Shown piece by piece: positions 1 to 11,193 of a DNA stretch of 64,000 bases. This stretch comes from Narthecium ossifragum (taxonomy: Eukaryota > Streptophyta > Magnoliopsida > Dioscoreales > Nartheciaceae), in assembly GCA_963920575.1 (NCBI GenBank), contig OY986966.1, positions 3,740,130-3,804,129 of the forward strand, written 5' to 3'. Made by a program: the position numbers and the translations under genes. Position 1 is the stretch's first letter, and every line of letters starts with the position of its first letter. The notes beneath the pieces were generated by a model that was not told the DNA's origin, ran no database searches, and saw only the letters and a program-made list of their open reading frames with translations.

Positions 1-1098
1 CTCAAGCCAACTCCGGTGCATTCAACCAAATCGAAACAAGGAAAGGAATCCCACAACAAACACCAGAAGATCCAACGGGGTTCGGAAAGCTCCAGTATTC
101 AGCCAGCCAAGAACCGGGGAAGAGAAACCCAACCAAGAACAGAGGAAAAGAGGTGAAGAACAGGGGAAAAGATCTGTGAAAAAGGGAAACCTGAGATCTA
201 ACCCGCCGCAGCAACCAGGAGAAGCAACAGGGGAGAGGGGAGAGCAACTATCAGACGATCCTATCCGGAACCCCTAGAACCTAGCACAAGCATCACCGGG
301 AGGACGAAGAAGTCGAGGACGCAAGGAAACAGAGCAAGGCGTCGCCGGAAAAAAACCAAAGGAAATAGAGCTTACATAGGTTGCATCGCCGGAGGAACCA
401 AGGATGAAGCCAAGCATTGGAAAACAGAGCATAGCATCAGAAAAACAGAGCATAGCATCACGGAAAGAAGAACCACACCGGAAAAGAGGAACGCATTCAT
501 CGGAGACAGACCATACCTCAAGACAATCACAGATGCAAACCTAAAGCCTAACCAAGGGTTAGGGTAGGAATCCCTACCTCCGGCGTCGAGATTCCGTCTT
601 CTTCTCCGGCCGCGATTATCGTCCCTGAGCTCGCCGTCGCTCGCACGTCACCGTGAACGCCGCCTCCCTCTCTCCTCAGCCGCCCGCCGCCGCTTCCTAT
701 CGGCGCCGTCTCCCTCTCTCTCTCTATCGGGTGAAGTAATGCCCTAATGAGAGAGAGAACGGGGGTTAGGTTTTAACTAATGGCTACTTAAGTCCAAGGC
801 CCTTCGATCCTCATCAAATGGATCTCGTCCGTTCAGATCTAGATCTACTAGATCAAGCCCCGATCCTCAGATCTAGATCACCCCTATGGGTCTACTCAAA
901 CACATACATCATTATAAGGCCGTGTGTGCGTTACGCGCGTGTGAATCCAACCCACATGATGCAATTTGACCAAATTGCCCCTGGGGTCGCAAAGAGGCCA
1001 TGCGATCAGCCGATCGCACTCGACGCGAAAACAAACCCAGAAAGGGATCGGCCCTCGACCGATGCGGTCGAGCCGGGTCAGAGGAACGGGTCCTCACA
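1..1098 (-). repeat. 3' LTR of element 1 (cut by window start)
   Basis: Matches the first 1098 bases of the right-hand LTR (minus-strand reading) at a constant offset of 7712. On the minus strand it begins TGTGAGGACC at 1098. The ORFs inside it occur identically in the other LTR and are not genes. Confidence 0.93.
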
Positions 1099-1115
1099 AC
1101 CTATCATCCTTAAAG
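1099..1115 (-). other. Polypurine tract of element 1
   Basis: On the minus strand the purine-rich stretch AAGGATGATAGGT lies directly before the LTR start TGTGAGG. This is the expected plus-strand primer position. The neighbouring GACGAAATT-like motif just upstream is common at this place in plant Ty3/gypsy elements. Confidence 0.6.
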
Positions 1116-1136
1116 GAATTTCGTCCGCGAAATTCG

Positions 1137-2774
1137 CTAAGGGTAGGGCCGAAGAAAAGAAACAAGCACTCTAAGCCTACCTGCACAGATAAGAACAAGG
1201 CTACAGCTAGGGGCACCAACGCCCGAAAGAAGTCTACCTGCCGAAAGGAACAATCTTGGGAACTCTCGGCGCATACGGTCCTCTCGCTCCCAAGTCAGCT
1301 CTTCAGTATTGCCATGTCTCCAACGGACCATCACCAACGGTATCGATCTGCCTCTGAGTACCTAGTCCCGCCTATCCATGATCTGCACCGGCTCCTCTAT
1401 GTATGTGGCATCCTCCTCCACCTCAATGTCGTCGACTCTGATCTCATGTGATGGATCTGAAACATACTTCTTCAACATCGACACGTGAAAGGTAGGATGG
1501 ACGGCGGACATGTGTGGGGGTATTGATAACTGGTAGGCGACCTCTCCGACGCGCCTCACGATCTCGAAGGGACCCGTGAACCTCGGTGTCAACTTGCCTC
1601 TATTGCCAAATCTGATCGATCCTCTACGCGGAGAAACCTTCAGAAAGACTCTATCCCCCACTGCAAACTCTAACGGTCGCCTTCTCCTATCTGCATAACT
1701 CTTCTGTCTGCTCTGAGCTGTCAAGAGCCTCTGCCTGATCTGCGCCAAACTCTCTAAAGATTGCCTGATGATGTCTGGCCCGGTGAGTGACGCCTCTCCA
1801 ACCTCTGTCCAGCATACTGGTGAGCGACAAGGTCTACCGTACAACGCCTCGAACGGTGCAAACTCCACCAACCGCACATGTTGCTCCCAGCTACCTCCAG
1901 CATCAAGCACACAAGCCCTGAGCATGTCCTCCAGGATCTGAATCGTCCTCTCTGACTGCCCGTCCGTCTGAGGGTGGAACGCCGTGCTGAATGTCAACAA
2001 GATACCCATGGACTGCTGGAAGCCTTCCCAAAATCTGCCAGTGAACCTAGGGTCTCGATCTGACACTATGGACACTGGAATGCCATGCAATCTGACAATC
2101 TCATCCACGTATAACTGGCTCAGCTTGGAAACAGGATCCGTGGTCCACATGGGTAGGAAGTGTGCCGATTTGGTCAACCGATCAACAATGACCCAAATGG
2201 CATCATACCCTCTAGGTGTCCTCGGCAGCCCTGTAACAAAATCCATGGCTATATGTTCCCACTTCCATTCTGGTACCGGAAGTGGCTGCAGCAATCCGGG
2301 GGTCCGTCTGTGCTCCGCCTTCACCTTCTGGCAAGTGAGGCATCTGGAAACGAACTCTGCCACCGCTCGCTTCATCCCGGACCACCAAAACTGTCGGCGA
2401 AGATCATGGTACATCTTGGTGCTCCCGGGATGGACTGCAAAACTAGAATGGTGAAACTCACGCAGGATGTCCTCCCTCAAATCTGGGTCTGCTGGAACTG
2501 CAATACCGCCTCTAAAGCACAAACCACCATCTGGCGTCACCGACCAGCCCTCAATCGCGTGCTCAGTCCCGACTGCAGCACAGATATCCACGAGCTCCGG
2601 GTCTCTACCCTGTGCCTCTATCACCCTCGCTAGCAGTGCTGGAATGCTGCGTACAGCATAGAGAAAACCGCCTGACGCTCCATCCTCAAACTCTAACCCA
2701 AACTGGCTAACCGTTTCTATCATCTGCCACTGTCGAGCTGAAACCGCTGCTAACTCTGCCCTATGCTCCCTGGC
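1137..2774 (-). pseudogene. Integrase and chromodomain of element 1 (broken)
   Basis: End of the pol reading frame. The minus-strand ORF 2723-1362 shows the integrase zinc finger (H-H at HHSSFAVH, C-C at CLTCQK). It also shows a DDE core with D in AMDFVTG, D in VSDRDPRF and E in DGQSERT, and the GPFEIV region near the C terminus. A TAG at 1362-1364 stops the frame inside the chromodomain. The same frame continues to 1137 with chromodomain residues such as VRWRHG and LTWERED. Compared with the usual family layout, about a dozen residues are missing between VEFA and PFEALYG (near 1860). Product if intact: DNA integration, with the chromodomain guiding insertion into heterochromatin. Confidence 0.85.
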
Positions 2775-3259
2775 CTACCTGCTCAGTGCGTCTGCAACGA
2801 CATTTGCCTTACCAGGGTGGTAATGCAACTCGAAGTCGTAATCCTCCAGCAACTCCATCCACCGGCGCTGTCTGAGATTGAGGTCACGCTGGGTAAATAC
2901 ATGCTTCAAGCTCTTATGATCTGAGTACACCTGGAACCGCTCGTCATAAAGATAGTGTCGCCACGTCTTCAAGGCAAAAACCACTGCTGCTAACTCCAGA
3001 TCGTGGACGGGGTAATTCTTCTCATGGTTCTTCAGCTGCCTAGAACCATAAGCCACAACGTGACCCTCCTGCATCAATACACACCCAAGACCCTCTCCGC
3101 TGGCGTCACAGTACACACTAATGCCGACGCCGCATTCTGGGACTATCAAGATAGGAGCACTGGTCAATCTAGTCCTCAGCTCTACGAAGGCCTGCTCGCA
3201 AGCATCATCCCAAACAAAAGGAACCGCCTTCTGGGTCAATCTGGTCAGTGGCGCTGCTA
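2775..3259 (-). pseudogene. RNase H domain of element 1
   Basis: Minus-strand ORF with the Ty3/gypsy RNase H signature: [15 protein letters not shown], then [27 protein letters not shown] and the [14 protein letters not shown] end. It is one base out of frame with the upstream reverse transcriptase. A single G present in the sister element at the matching site (20,350 region) is missing near 3260. It ends in TAG at 2775-2777, where the sister element has CAG. Confidence 0.85.
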
Positions 3260-4126
3260 CCTGGAGAAATCCCTGACGAACTTCCTGTAGTATCCTGCCA
3301 AGCCGAGAAAACTGCGGACCTCGAACACCGTCTTTGGTCTCAGCCACTGCATAACTGCCTCTACCTTGGCTGGATCAACTGAAATCCCTGCCGCTGACAC
3401 TACATGTCCCAGAAACTTCACTTCTGAGAGCCAGAACTCGTACTTGGAGGCCTTAGCATATAGCCTGTTCTCCCTCAGCAACTGTAGCACTATCCTCAGG
3501 TGCTCCTCATGCTCCTCCTCAGTGCGCGAATAGATCAAGATGTCATCGACAAATATTACTACAAACTGGTCTAGGTAAGGCCTGAATATCCTCTGCATCA
3601 AGTCCATAAAAGCTGCTGGTACGTTCGTCAGCCCAAAAGGCATCACCACGAACTCATAAAGCCCGTACCTCGTACGAAATGTCGTCTTCGGAATATCACA
3701 ATCCCTGATCCTCAGCTGGTGGTAGCCGGTGCGAAGATCGATCTTCGAAAAGACTGACGAACCTCGAAGCTGATCGAACAAATCATCGATCCTGGGCATG
3801 GGATACTTGTTCTTTACAGTGACCCTGTTCAGCTTCCTGTAATCCACACAAAGTCGCAGCGTACCGTCCTTCTTTTTTGCAAACAGTACTGGCGCTCCCC
3901 ACGGTGAAGTACTAGGGCGAATGAAACCTCGATCAATCAATTCATCCAACTGTGTCCTCAGCTCCTTATGCTCAGCAGGTGCCATCCTGATAGCAGGTAA
4001 AGAAATCGGTCCCGTACCCGGAACCAGATCTATCTCAAAGTCAACAGCCCTAGACGGAGGAAGTCCTGGAAGCACATCTGGAAACACATCGGTAAATTCG
4101 CAGACCACTCTGGGAAAGCTAACCTC
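3260..4126 (-). pseudogene. Reverse transcriptase of element 1
   Basis: Minus-strand frame from 4126 to the frameshift near 3260. RVT_1 motifs are intact: [36 protein letters not shown], the catalytic FVDDILIYS box, and the connection region [11 protein letters not shown]. It lies in the same frame as the protease upstream, separated by a TGA at 4127-4129 that reads CGA in element 2. Confidence 0.88.
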
Positions 4127-4744
4127 TCAGCTGTCCTCTGCAGCGAACAAGGAAAGACGCGCCAACAAGGCTGACAGCTGACTCTCGCGTCTAGGAAAAC
4201 AGCAACAAGCAAGGGAATCGACAGACTGTCGGTCCCCCAACAAAACAAAACGAACGCCGTCCGGTGTCCAGGCAGTCACCCTACGACGGCCACAATCTAT
4301 GACGGCTCGGTACGAAGTCAACCAATCCATACCGAGTATCACGTCGAAACCGACCATGTCTAGCACCCGAAGGTCTAGAAGAATGCGGAGGCCCCCAACC
4401 TCCAACTCGCATGCTCGGCAAATTTGCTCAACCTGAGCTCCTCCACCGACCCGTGTGTCTAAGTGTAGTGCAACTCTGAGTGGTTCGGTCTCCAGCCCTA
4501 ATGATGTCACACACTCCCTAGCCACAAACGAATGGGAAGCTCCAGAGTCTATCAGCACATCCACAAAGGAACTAAAAAGCTGGAAGATACCTCGAAGGAC
4601 TGAAGGCTCAGCTGGAGTCTGTGTTAGTGCTAGTGGCTGCTGGGGTGCCTGCGAGTACTGATAGGACTGGTATGATGGCTGCACTGCATCTGGGTACTGG
4701 CGGTCAGGAAGCGCGTACACCCCACCCCTGGAACCTGCTCTGCC
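4127..4744 (-). pseudogene. Aspartic protease region of element 1
   Basis: Minus-strand ORF in frame with gag and RT. The active-site motif is VLIDSGASHSFV, and a second conserved block FDVILGMDWL follows about 85 residues later, as in Ty3/gypsy retropepsins. The region upstream is rich in Q, Y and P and links the gag zinc knuckle to the protease. It is bounded by premature TGA codons at 4745-4747 and 4127-4129. Confidence 0.85.
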
Positions 4745-5851
4745 TCAGCCACGGCCCCGTCCTGCTACTGCTCCTCTCTGCCAACCTCCGCCTCGACCTC
4801 CCTGCGCCACCCGCATAGGACAGTCCTTGCGAAGGTGACCTAGCTGATGACACTGGAAACACAAACTGGGTCCACCGCCCTGAGGAGCCTGCCCCTGAGG
4901 TCCTCCCAATAGGAGTTGCCCAGGGTGTTGCTGCTGCTGCAGCCGCTGCTGGAACTGCTGCTGGGGGTAGGGCCGCTGCTGAAACTGATGCTGCGGGTAG
5001 GGCCGCTGATGTTGTTGGTGCCTCTGCCTCCTCCACGGGCCTCCTCTGCCCTGGACTCTCTGAGACTGACCTCTGCCTCCTCCACCTGCCACTGGCAGCT
5101 CTGCCCTCGGCCTCTCCTGGCATCGGGCCTCTACTGCCAGTGCAGCACCCAACACCGCCTGGTAAGTTGCCGGCTGCTGCGCGGCGATCAGTCTCCTGAT
5201 CTCTGGTCTCAGCCCTCTCTCGAACTGCTGGGCTCTGGCGGTGGGGTCAACTGCCACTGGTCCAGCAAACCTGGCTAGGTGGGTGAAGCGGGTCGTAAAC
5301 TGCTCCACTGTGCGAGTACACTGAGTGAGGGTCAGGTACTCCTCGGTCATCGCTGCCCGTGTACTCTGGGGAAAGTACACCTCAAGGAAGGCAGCGCGAA
5401 ACTCCGGCCACGACGGCAACCCTCCTCCTACCCTGGTGGCCTGGGCGGTGCACCACCAGTCTCTGGCGTCCCCGTCGAGCTCGAACGCCGCGAGTCTGAC
5501 CCGGAGTGGATCATCCTCGCCGAAGAGAAGGTCTAGCATCTGAGTGACACTCTCTAGCCACTCGTCTGCCTCCGTCGCGTCTCCACTCCTACCGCTGAAC
5601 CTCGGCGGGTTCAGACGCTGGAAGTCGGTTACCTCAACCGCTAACGATCGCCCAACAACGGGTAAAGGAGCTTCCGGGGCGTGAAAGGAAGACTCCCCCA
5701 TCCCGCTGTGCTCAGCTAACTCTGCCTCTGGTGCCTGTACAGGTGCAGGGATCTGGCGTGCCTCGGCCTCCACGGCCCGCCGGGCAGCAGCGCGCGTAAC
5801 GCGCGTCGTACCTCGGTGTACTACTGCGGGGCGTCCCCGTCTCCTCGCCAT
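4745..5851 (-). CDS. Gag of element 1
   Basis: Minus-strand ORF. I start at the ATG giving MARRRGRPAVV at 5851 because element 2 has the same start at 17759; a slightly longer ORF opens at 5872. The N-terminal basic region is followed by a Retrotrans_gag domain (FSGRSGDATEADEWL through DWW, VYFPQST and FERGLRPEIR), then a Q/P-rich stretch. A CCHC zinc knuckle, CFQCHQLGHLRKDC, follows, with an RG-rich tail. Role: forms the virus-like particle and packages element RNA. The TGA at its end replaces AGA of element 2, so gag and pol were one open frame. Confidence 0.85.
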   Translation of the reverse strand: MARRRGRPAVVHRGTTRVTRAAARRAVEAEARQIPAPVQAPEAELAEHSGMGESSFHAPEAPLPVVGRSLAVEVTDFQRLNPPRFSGRSGDATEADEWLESVTQMLDLLFGEDDPLRVRLAAFELDGDARDWWCTAQATRVGGGLPSWPEFRAAFLEVYFPQSTRAAMTEEYLTLTQCTRTVEQFTTRFTHLARFAGPVAVDPTARAQQFERGLRPEIRRLIAAQQPATYQAVLGAALAVEARCQERPRAELPVAGGGGRGQSQRVQGRGGPWRRQRHQQHQRPYPQHQFQQRPYPQQQFQQRLQQQQHPGQLLLGGPQGQAPQGGGPSLCFQCHQLGHLRKDCPMRVAQGGRGGGWQRGAVAGRGRG

Positions 5852-6053
5852 CTGCACAGACACCAGACACACGGATGTTCATCCGTTAGAGACCAAAACA
5901 GATCATCACATCAATAAAATAAACACATCACACTCAGCAAAAAGTCAAGCATGCAAGGATGTTCTAGACTTAGAACTATCCCAACCCCGCTCAAATCTCA
6001 ACCGCAGACATAATCCTATCCCGAAGGACCTACAGCCTGCTCTGATACCAAAC
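5852..6053 (-). other. Leader and primer binding site of element 1
   Basis: Minus-strand TGGTATCAGAGC (6050-6039) lies three bases inside the LTR end TGTGACA. It is complementary to the 3' end of initiator Met-tRNA, the common primer for this lineage. About 190 bases of untranslated leader separate it from gag. Confidence 0.85.
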
Positions 6054-8810
6054 TGTCACACCCCGACCCAGAAAACCCATCCAGATCGGGGAGTGAGCAA
6101 CCTAAACCTGTTTAATCATCAATGGGCGCAAAAATTTGACAGAATCTCCTCTATAATTCTTACACAAGGAACCTGTACATCTTCCAATATTCACAATAAA
6201 TTTAAATATTTGATCATGAGAGGTAAATTTAGATTCACATCAACTATCATTATTACAACCCAATTTAAACATTTAAATAAACATCATTGCCATTTATATC
6301 AAAATTGAAAGTTATACAATTTGTCCTCAAATAAGAAATAATAATCTCCAAAGTTTAACTACATCAAATAAAATAAATGAAATACTGAATAGAAGCCCTC
6401 AATCTGTCAACAACCTCAAGGTCCACCCGAAGTAGATGCGCCTCCAAGAACTGATCCGCCTGGAACTACTGAGGAAGAAGGAGCGGCGCCTGCACCTGCA
6501 AAACGCAGCTTGGGTAGGGTGAGCATAAAGCCCAGTAGGGTTCTACTCTACGGCACTCTCAAGGAAAGGGTAGACTGCAACTGTATCTGCTTTCGTCAAG
6601 GCTAAATATGCCAAGAGACTAACCCTAGCCTCGTCGATTCCCCGAGGGCTCCTGTCCAGGTCCCACCCTCACCCAACAAGGAGAAACAACACGACTGCGG
6701 GCTCCTGTCCAGGTTCCACCCTGCCCAGTCTCAATACCACCATCCCTAGTGGGGACACAAGTCAGGGACATCGACATCCATATCTAGCACTTGGAGCGAA
6801 AGTAGACACGACCTCTACACCTCAATATCATCAATCAAGAGTATATCTAGGTTGTAACCTCAATCAACTCAAGATTATAATCACACCATCTCGCCCAAAA
6901 TCCTCCTACCCATACCTCGGTCCTAGAGCTAGATCCGAGCTACCCGAGCCCTCGGATCGGCGATCGAGCCCATCGCCCGCACCTAGCCTTAATGCTTCTA
7001 ATGCATACACATGCATGAGCCTATTCAAACAACTAGCCCTAGGTGTCTCTACATGTCAATTCATCAATCACATGTCCACAAGATATAGCATCGCTATAAA
7101 ATAGATTCAGCATTTAAGAATAGACAGAAGCCAAGCATAGAATTTCGCATATCCCAATCATATATCATCTTATTCATCACATACAATAGGACACACCTTC
7201 GGCCCAATCAGATCTACACATTTCCACAAATAAAATAAGAACGGGCACACCGCCGGCCCTGGGCTTGAGCATAGTATAGAAATAATATAGAATTGCAGAT
7301 ATGACCAGCTAAGGATCAAACAGTAGCATGTGATCACAGGAATTGAACAAGTAAGGGAAACAAGCTACTGTACCCTGTAATGGATACACTCAATATAATC
7401 ATACTACCATCACAGGAAAACTGAAGCAACAATACATTTGGCAGCCCAACTCTTTAACAAAGGCTGAAAGAAAATGATCTAGCTGGGCTTAGCTGAGGAC
7501 TGAGGAATCGGAAGCCAAATCTACACCAACAGAACCACAAGGAGGGCCTCAACAGCTGACCCTCATCTCCACAGGTGAAGCTTCAACTGGGAACGGGGAC
7601 TGCGAGTTTCCCCCAATCAATTCATGGCAGACAGGGGAGGAATCGGGCACCAGAACACAGGGAGGAGGAAGAACCCCAACGAATTCCGGGAAAACAAAAC
7701 CTACGTCTAAGTCTCAAGCCAACTCCGGTGCATTCAACCAAATCGAAACAAGGAAAGGAATCCCACAACAAACACCAGAAGATCCAACGGGGTTCGGAAA
7801 GCTCCAGTATTCAGCCAGCCAAGAACCGGGGAAGAGAAACCCAACCAAGAACAGAGGAAAAGAGGTGAAGAACAGGGGAAAAGATCTGTGAAAAAGGGAA
7901 ACCTGAGATCTAACCCGCCGCAGCAACCAGGAGAAGCAACAGGGGAGAGGGGAGAGCAACTATCAGACGATCCTATGCGGAACCCCTAGAACCTAGCACA
8001 AGCATCACCGGGAGGACGAAGAAGTCGAGGACGCAAGGAAACAGAGCAAGGCGTCGCCGAAAAAAAACCAAAGGAAATAGAGCTTACATAGGTTGCATCG
8101 CCGGAGGAACCAAGGATGAAGCCAAGCATTGGAAAACAGAGCATAGCATCAGAAAAACAGAGCATAGCATCACGGAAAGAAGAACCACACCGGAAAAGAG
8201 GAACGCATTCATCGGAGACAGACCATACCTCAAGACAATCACAGATGCAAACCTAAAGCCTAACCAAGGGTTAGGGTAGGAATCCCTACCTCCGGCGTTG
8301 AGATTCCGTCTTGTTCTCCGGCCGCGATTATCGTCCCTGAGCTCGCCGTCGCTCGCACGTCACCGTGAACGCCGCCTCCCTCTCTCCTCAGCCGCCTGCC
8401 GCTGCTTCCTATCGGCGCCGTCTCCCTCTCTCTCTCTATCGGGTGAAGTAATGCCCTAATGAGAGAGAGAACGGGGGTTAGGTTTTAACTAATGGCTACT
8501 TAAGTCCAAGGCCCTTCGATCCTCATCAAATGGATCTCGTCCGTTCAGATCTAGATCTACTAGATCAAGCCCCGATTCTCAGATCTAGATCACCCCTATG
8601 GGTCTACTCAAACACATACATCATTATAAGGCCGTGTGTGCGTTACGCGCGTGTGAATCCAACCCACAGGACGCAATTTGACCAAATTGCCCCTGGGGTC
8701 GCAAAGACGCCATGCGATCAGCCGATCGCGCTCGACGCGAAAACAAACCCAGAAAGGGATCGGCCCTCGACCGATGCGGTCGAGCCAGGTCAGAGGAACG
8801 GGTCCTCACA
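6054..8810 (-). repeat. 5' LTR of element 1
   Basis: 2757-bp LTR with ends TGTGAGG and GTGACA on the minus strand. It directly abuts the primer binding site at its left edge. Positions 7713-8810 are shared with 1-1098. No protein-coding potential was recognised; the short ORFs are duplicated in both LTRs. Confidence 0.92.
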
Positions 8811-9090
8811 GATCGCTCCTTGGAGCGATCGATCGGACTCGGGTCGATGGTTTTCTTCTCCGAGAGGACGGCCGTCGTGGCCATCACTCCCCTGTCAGAG
8901 GGAGGGGAGACTTTTGCTCCCCTCCTCCCCCCTTTTTCCCCCGGTTTCCCGGCTTTCCCCTACCCCCCCCCCCCCCCCCCCCGGTTTCCCCTTTCTCCTC
9001 CTCTCCCTTCTTCTTCCTTCCTTCTTCTTCTTCCCGGAGCCGTTCGTTCCCTCCGTTCTCCCTCCTCCGGCCACCGCTTCGGCTTAGATC
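8811..9090 (+). repeat. Fragment of a related LTR in opposite orientation
   Basis: Carries the hairpin-like GATCGCTCCTTGGAGCGATC followed by a CCCCTGTCAG/AGGGGAG block and a pyrimidine-rich tract. Reverse-complemented, the same order occurs in the solo LTR at about 52,150-52,430. It includes a run of 20 C at 8963-8982. It abuts the end of element 1, so element 1 probably inserted into or beside an older LTR. Confidence 0.55.
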
Positions 9091-10440
9091 CTTCATTAGA
9101 ATCTTGATGTTGCAAATCTTTCCCGCATCTTGGAACTTTTTTCTTAATTATTGCTATTATTGAATGTACAAAATAAAAGAGGAAAACGATTAGTATTCTG
9201 AAACTTTTTTTATTATGTTTGATGTTTCGGGCGCACTTCCACTTGATGTGGCTTGGGCGCTGATTTTTCTTAGCTGATGTGGCAAGCCGCATCACCTAAT
9301 ATGGAACCTACTAAAAAATATTTATTTAATCTCAATTAACTTTTTTGTTTTTCTTCATTAATTAGTGTTTGCCGATTAACTCTCCGGTTCCCTCCACCAT
9401 TGGATTATAAACCATATAACATAGGGAGAGAACATCAACCGTCTGATAGAATGCTCCACCAATGGATTATAAACCATATAACATAAAGAGATAACAACAA
9501 ACTGTCTTATAAAATGCGCCCTACCTTATAAGGTTAACTAGGTGGGCCCCATGTCACCTGACATGGATAACCACCAGCCTCGTACTCCTCTCTCTCTCTT
9601 CTAATCACCCTCTAACCACTACCCTCCACTAGCTACCCCTTCCATATGGCTTCATTTCGATCGTCTGATATATCCGATCTTAACTTGGATTATGTATTCA
9701 TAACTGTCTAATAGGATGCATTTGATCTTATATAAAAGATTACATGCTAATTTGGCACAGTGTTAGACTATTTTAGTGCAAATTTTCGTCCATACTATTG
9801 TTCAAAAATTGTTACGTGGTCGCCAGGCACGTGAGGTGTGCCAACCGTAGCACATGGATATAGGAAGGGAATGTGGATTCAGTCGTACCTCAATTAAGAT
9901 GACTTTTGTGGAAAACCTAAATCTAAATGCAAGTGGATTTTTATGGGTTTTAATGATTTAATTATCCCTAGGTGAATTAGACTACGCTTAAAAATGGTTG
10001 CACTACTCCTAGAGTTAATGTTACGTCTAGAAGTATAGGACTACTCCTAAGAGATAATCGAGCTATTCCAAAGAATGATTACACTACTCCTAACTAACTA
10101 CTTACTTCCATTGAAACAACAACTGATGGATTACAGATCCAAGGAAAGAAAATGGTAGGAAAATCCTAAATGCACATACTAGTATGGTAGCTAAAGAAAC
10201 AATAGTAGAAAAGTTCTAGTTTTCAGTCGGGGGCCATTTCTTCCTCTGTTTTCAAAGCTTTTATACCCATCACCGCATCCACGTGGCTAGTCGTCATTCG
10301 TCTCCCACGACTAACAAACCACGACCTTCCGTAATCTTCATCGTGGGTCGGATCTTGTTGATATCTTGAAGCGTGGCCAGATAGATCGTGGGGGTGTGGT
10401 CCGTGTGTCACGGTGATAGTATCTTGCCTTCGAGGTTGCA
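9091..10440. other. AT-rich intergenic, no gene seen
   Basis: No conserved coding sequence. Positions 9394-9517 hold two imperfect copies of a 62-bp unit (CCACCATTGGATTATAAACC). TGATGTGGC and GTGGGCCCCATGTCACCTG stretches at 9240-9560 resemble widespread short plant repeats. Confidence 0.6.
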
Positions 10441-10565
10441 TAACTTCAACATTTAAAGATTCATATAGTGCCTCGACCTCGAGGTTATTTAATGCCTTGA
10501 CCTCGAGTGCCTCGACTTCGAGGTTGTTGAGTGCTTCAAACCGAGATTATTTAATGATCCGATGT
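10441..10565. repeat. Short CTCGACCTCGAGGTT tandem repeat
   Basis: Three to four diverged copies of a unit around CCTCGACCTCGAGGTTATTTAATG, each containing a self-complementary CTCGAG or TTCGAGG core. Confidence 0.5.
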
Positions 10566-11193
10566 CAAGGTCATCTGGCTCCGGGGTCAATATCCACGTG
10601 GAGTGTCTTGCCCTCGGGGTTGTTTGACCCGGATTTGGGAAATTTTGAGTATCGTATTGTTGGATTGCATTGTAATAAATGTGTAGGCAGCGTGATGATG
10701 TGTTTGAACATGGGCATCGAGTAGCGTTTTATGTATTTCTCGTTCTATTGGCCGACGCTTCTTTTCTTGCGTGGTCCTTGTACGCGATGCCTACACTAAC
10801 CTTAGCGTGGGTTCGCCCACATGTTGTGTCCGTATGATGCCGCAGTCGTTATATTTATAAACCGCTAGATGATTGCCACGCGTTCGAATCAACGGTAGTT
10901 GATCGTTTGAGATGGTGGGTGTATGCCAGCCGTCGTTTGAGTATTTTCCTCAGTAACACACATATAAGCTTAAAGCTTTAGGTTGAGTGACTAGAATTCT
11001 TTTATGTTATCAGAGCAAAAATTCTAAGTTCAAACCCTTTGTCGCGCATTTCACTACCGCTCTTTTATTTTTAGGGAGAATGGTCAATAGGGGTTGAAAA
11101 AAAAAATGGTTCGGCAAAAAGGTCTCATAATTTACATGGCACGAAAATGCCCCTTTAACCCCCCCGGCCCCCCCCGGCCCCGCCGGCGCTCCC
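10566..11193. other. Repeat-derived intergenic, possible LTR end
   Basis: No gene. Near 11,000 the text CTTTTATGTTATCAGAGC resembles an LTR end followed by a Met-tRNA primer site, so part of 10,600-11,010 may be an old solo LTR or LTR fragment. I could not find the other border. Confidence 0.3.

Larger units (their letters stand above)
1..8810 (-). mobile_element. Tekay/Del-type Ty3/gypsy chromovirus, element 1
   Basis: LTR retrotransposon read on the minus strand. In that direction the order is 5' LTR (8810-6054), Met-tRNA type primer site, gag, protease, reverse transcriptase, RNase H, integrase, chromodomain, polypurine tract and 3' LTR (1098 to beyond position 1). Positions 1-1098 align with 7713-8810 without an indel, and I count about a dozen mismatches by eye, so the LTRs differ by roughly 1% and the insertion is young. 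Gag and pol lie in one reading frame interrupted by four stop codons (near 4745, 4127, 2775 and 1362) and one single-base frameshift (near 3260). Long LTRs with an integrase followed by a chromodomain are typical of the Tekay/Del chromovirus lineage. The outer end of the 3' LTR is outside the window, so the target duplication cannot be checked. Confidence 0.92.

Noticed and set aside
2..247. 81-aa ORF on the minus strand, repeated at 7714-7959
   Set aside because: Lies in both LTRs of element 1, has no domain, and is only duplicated because the LTR is duplicated.
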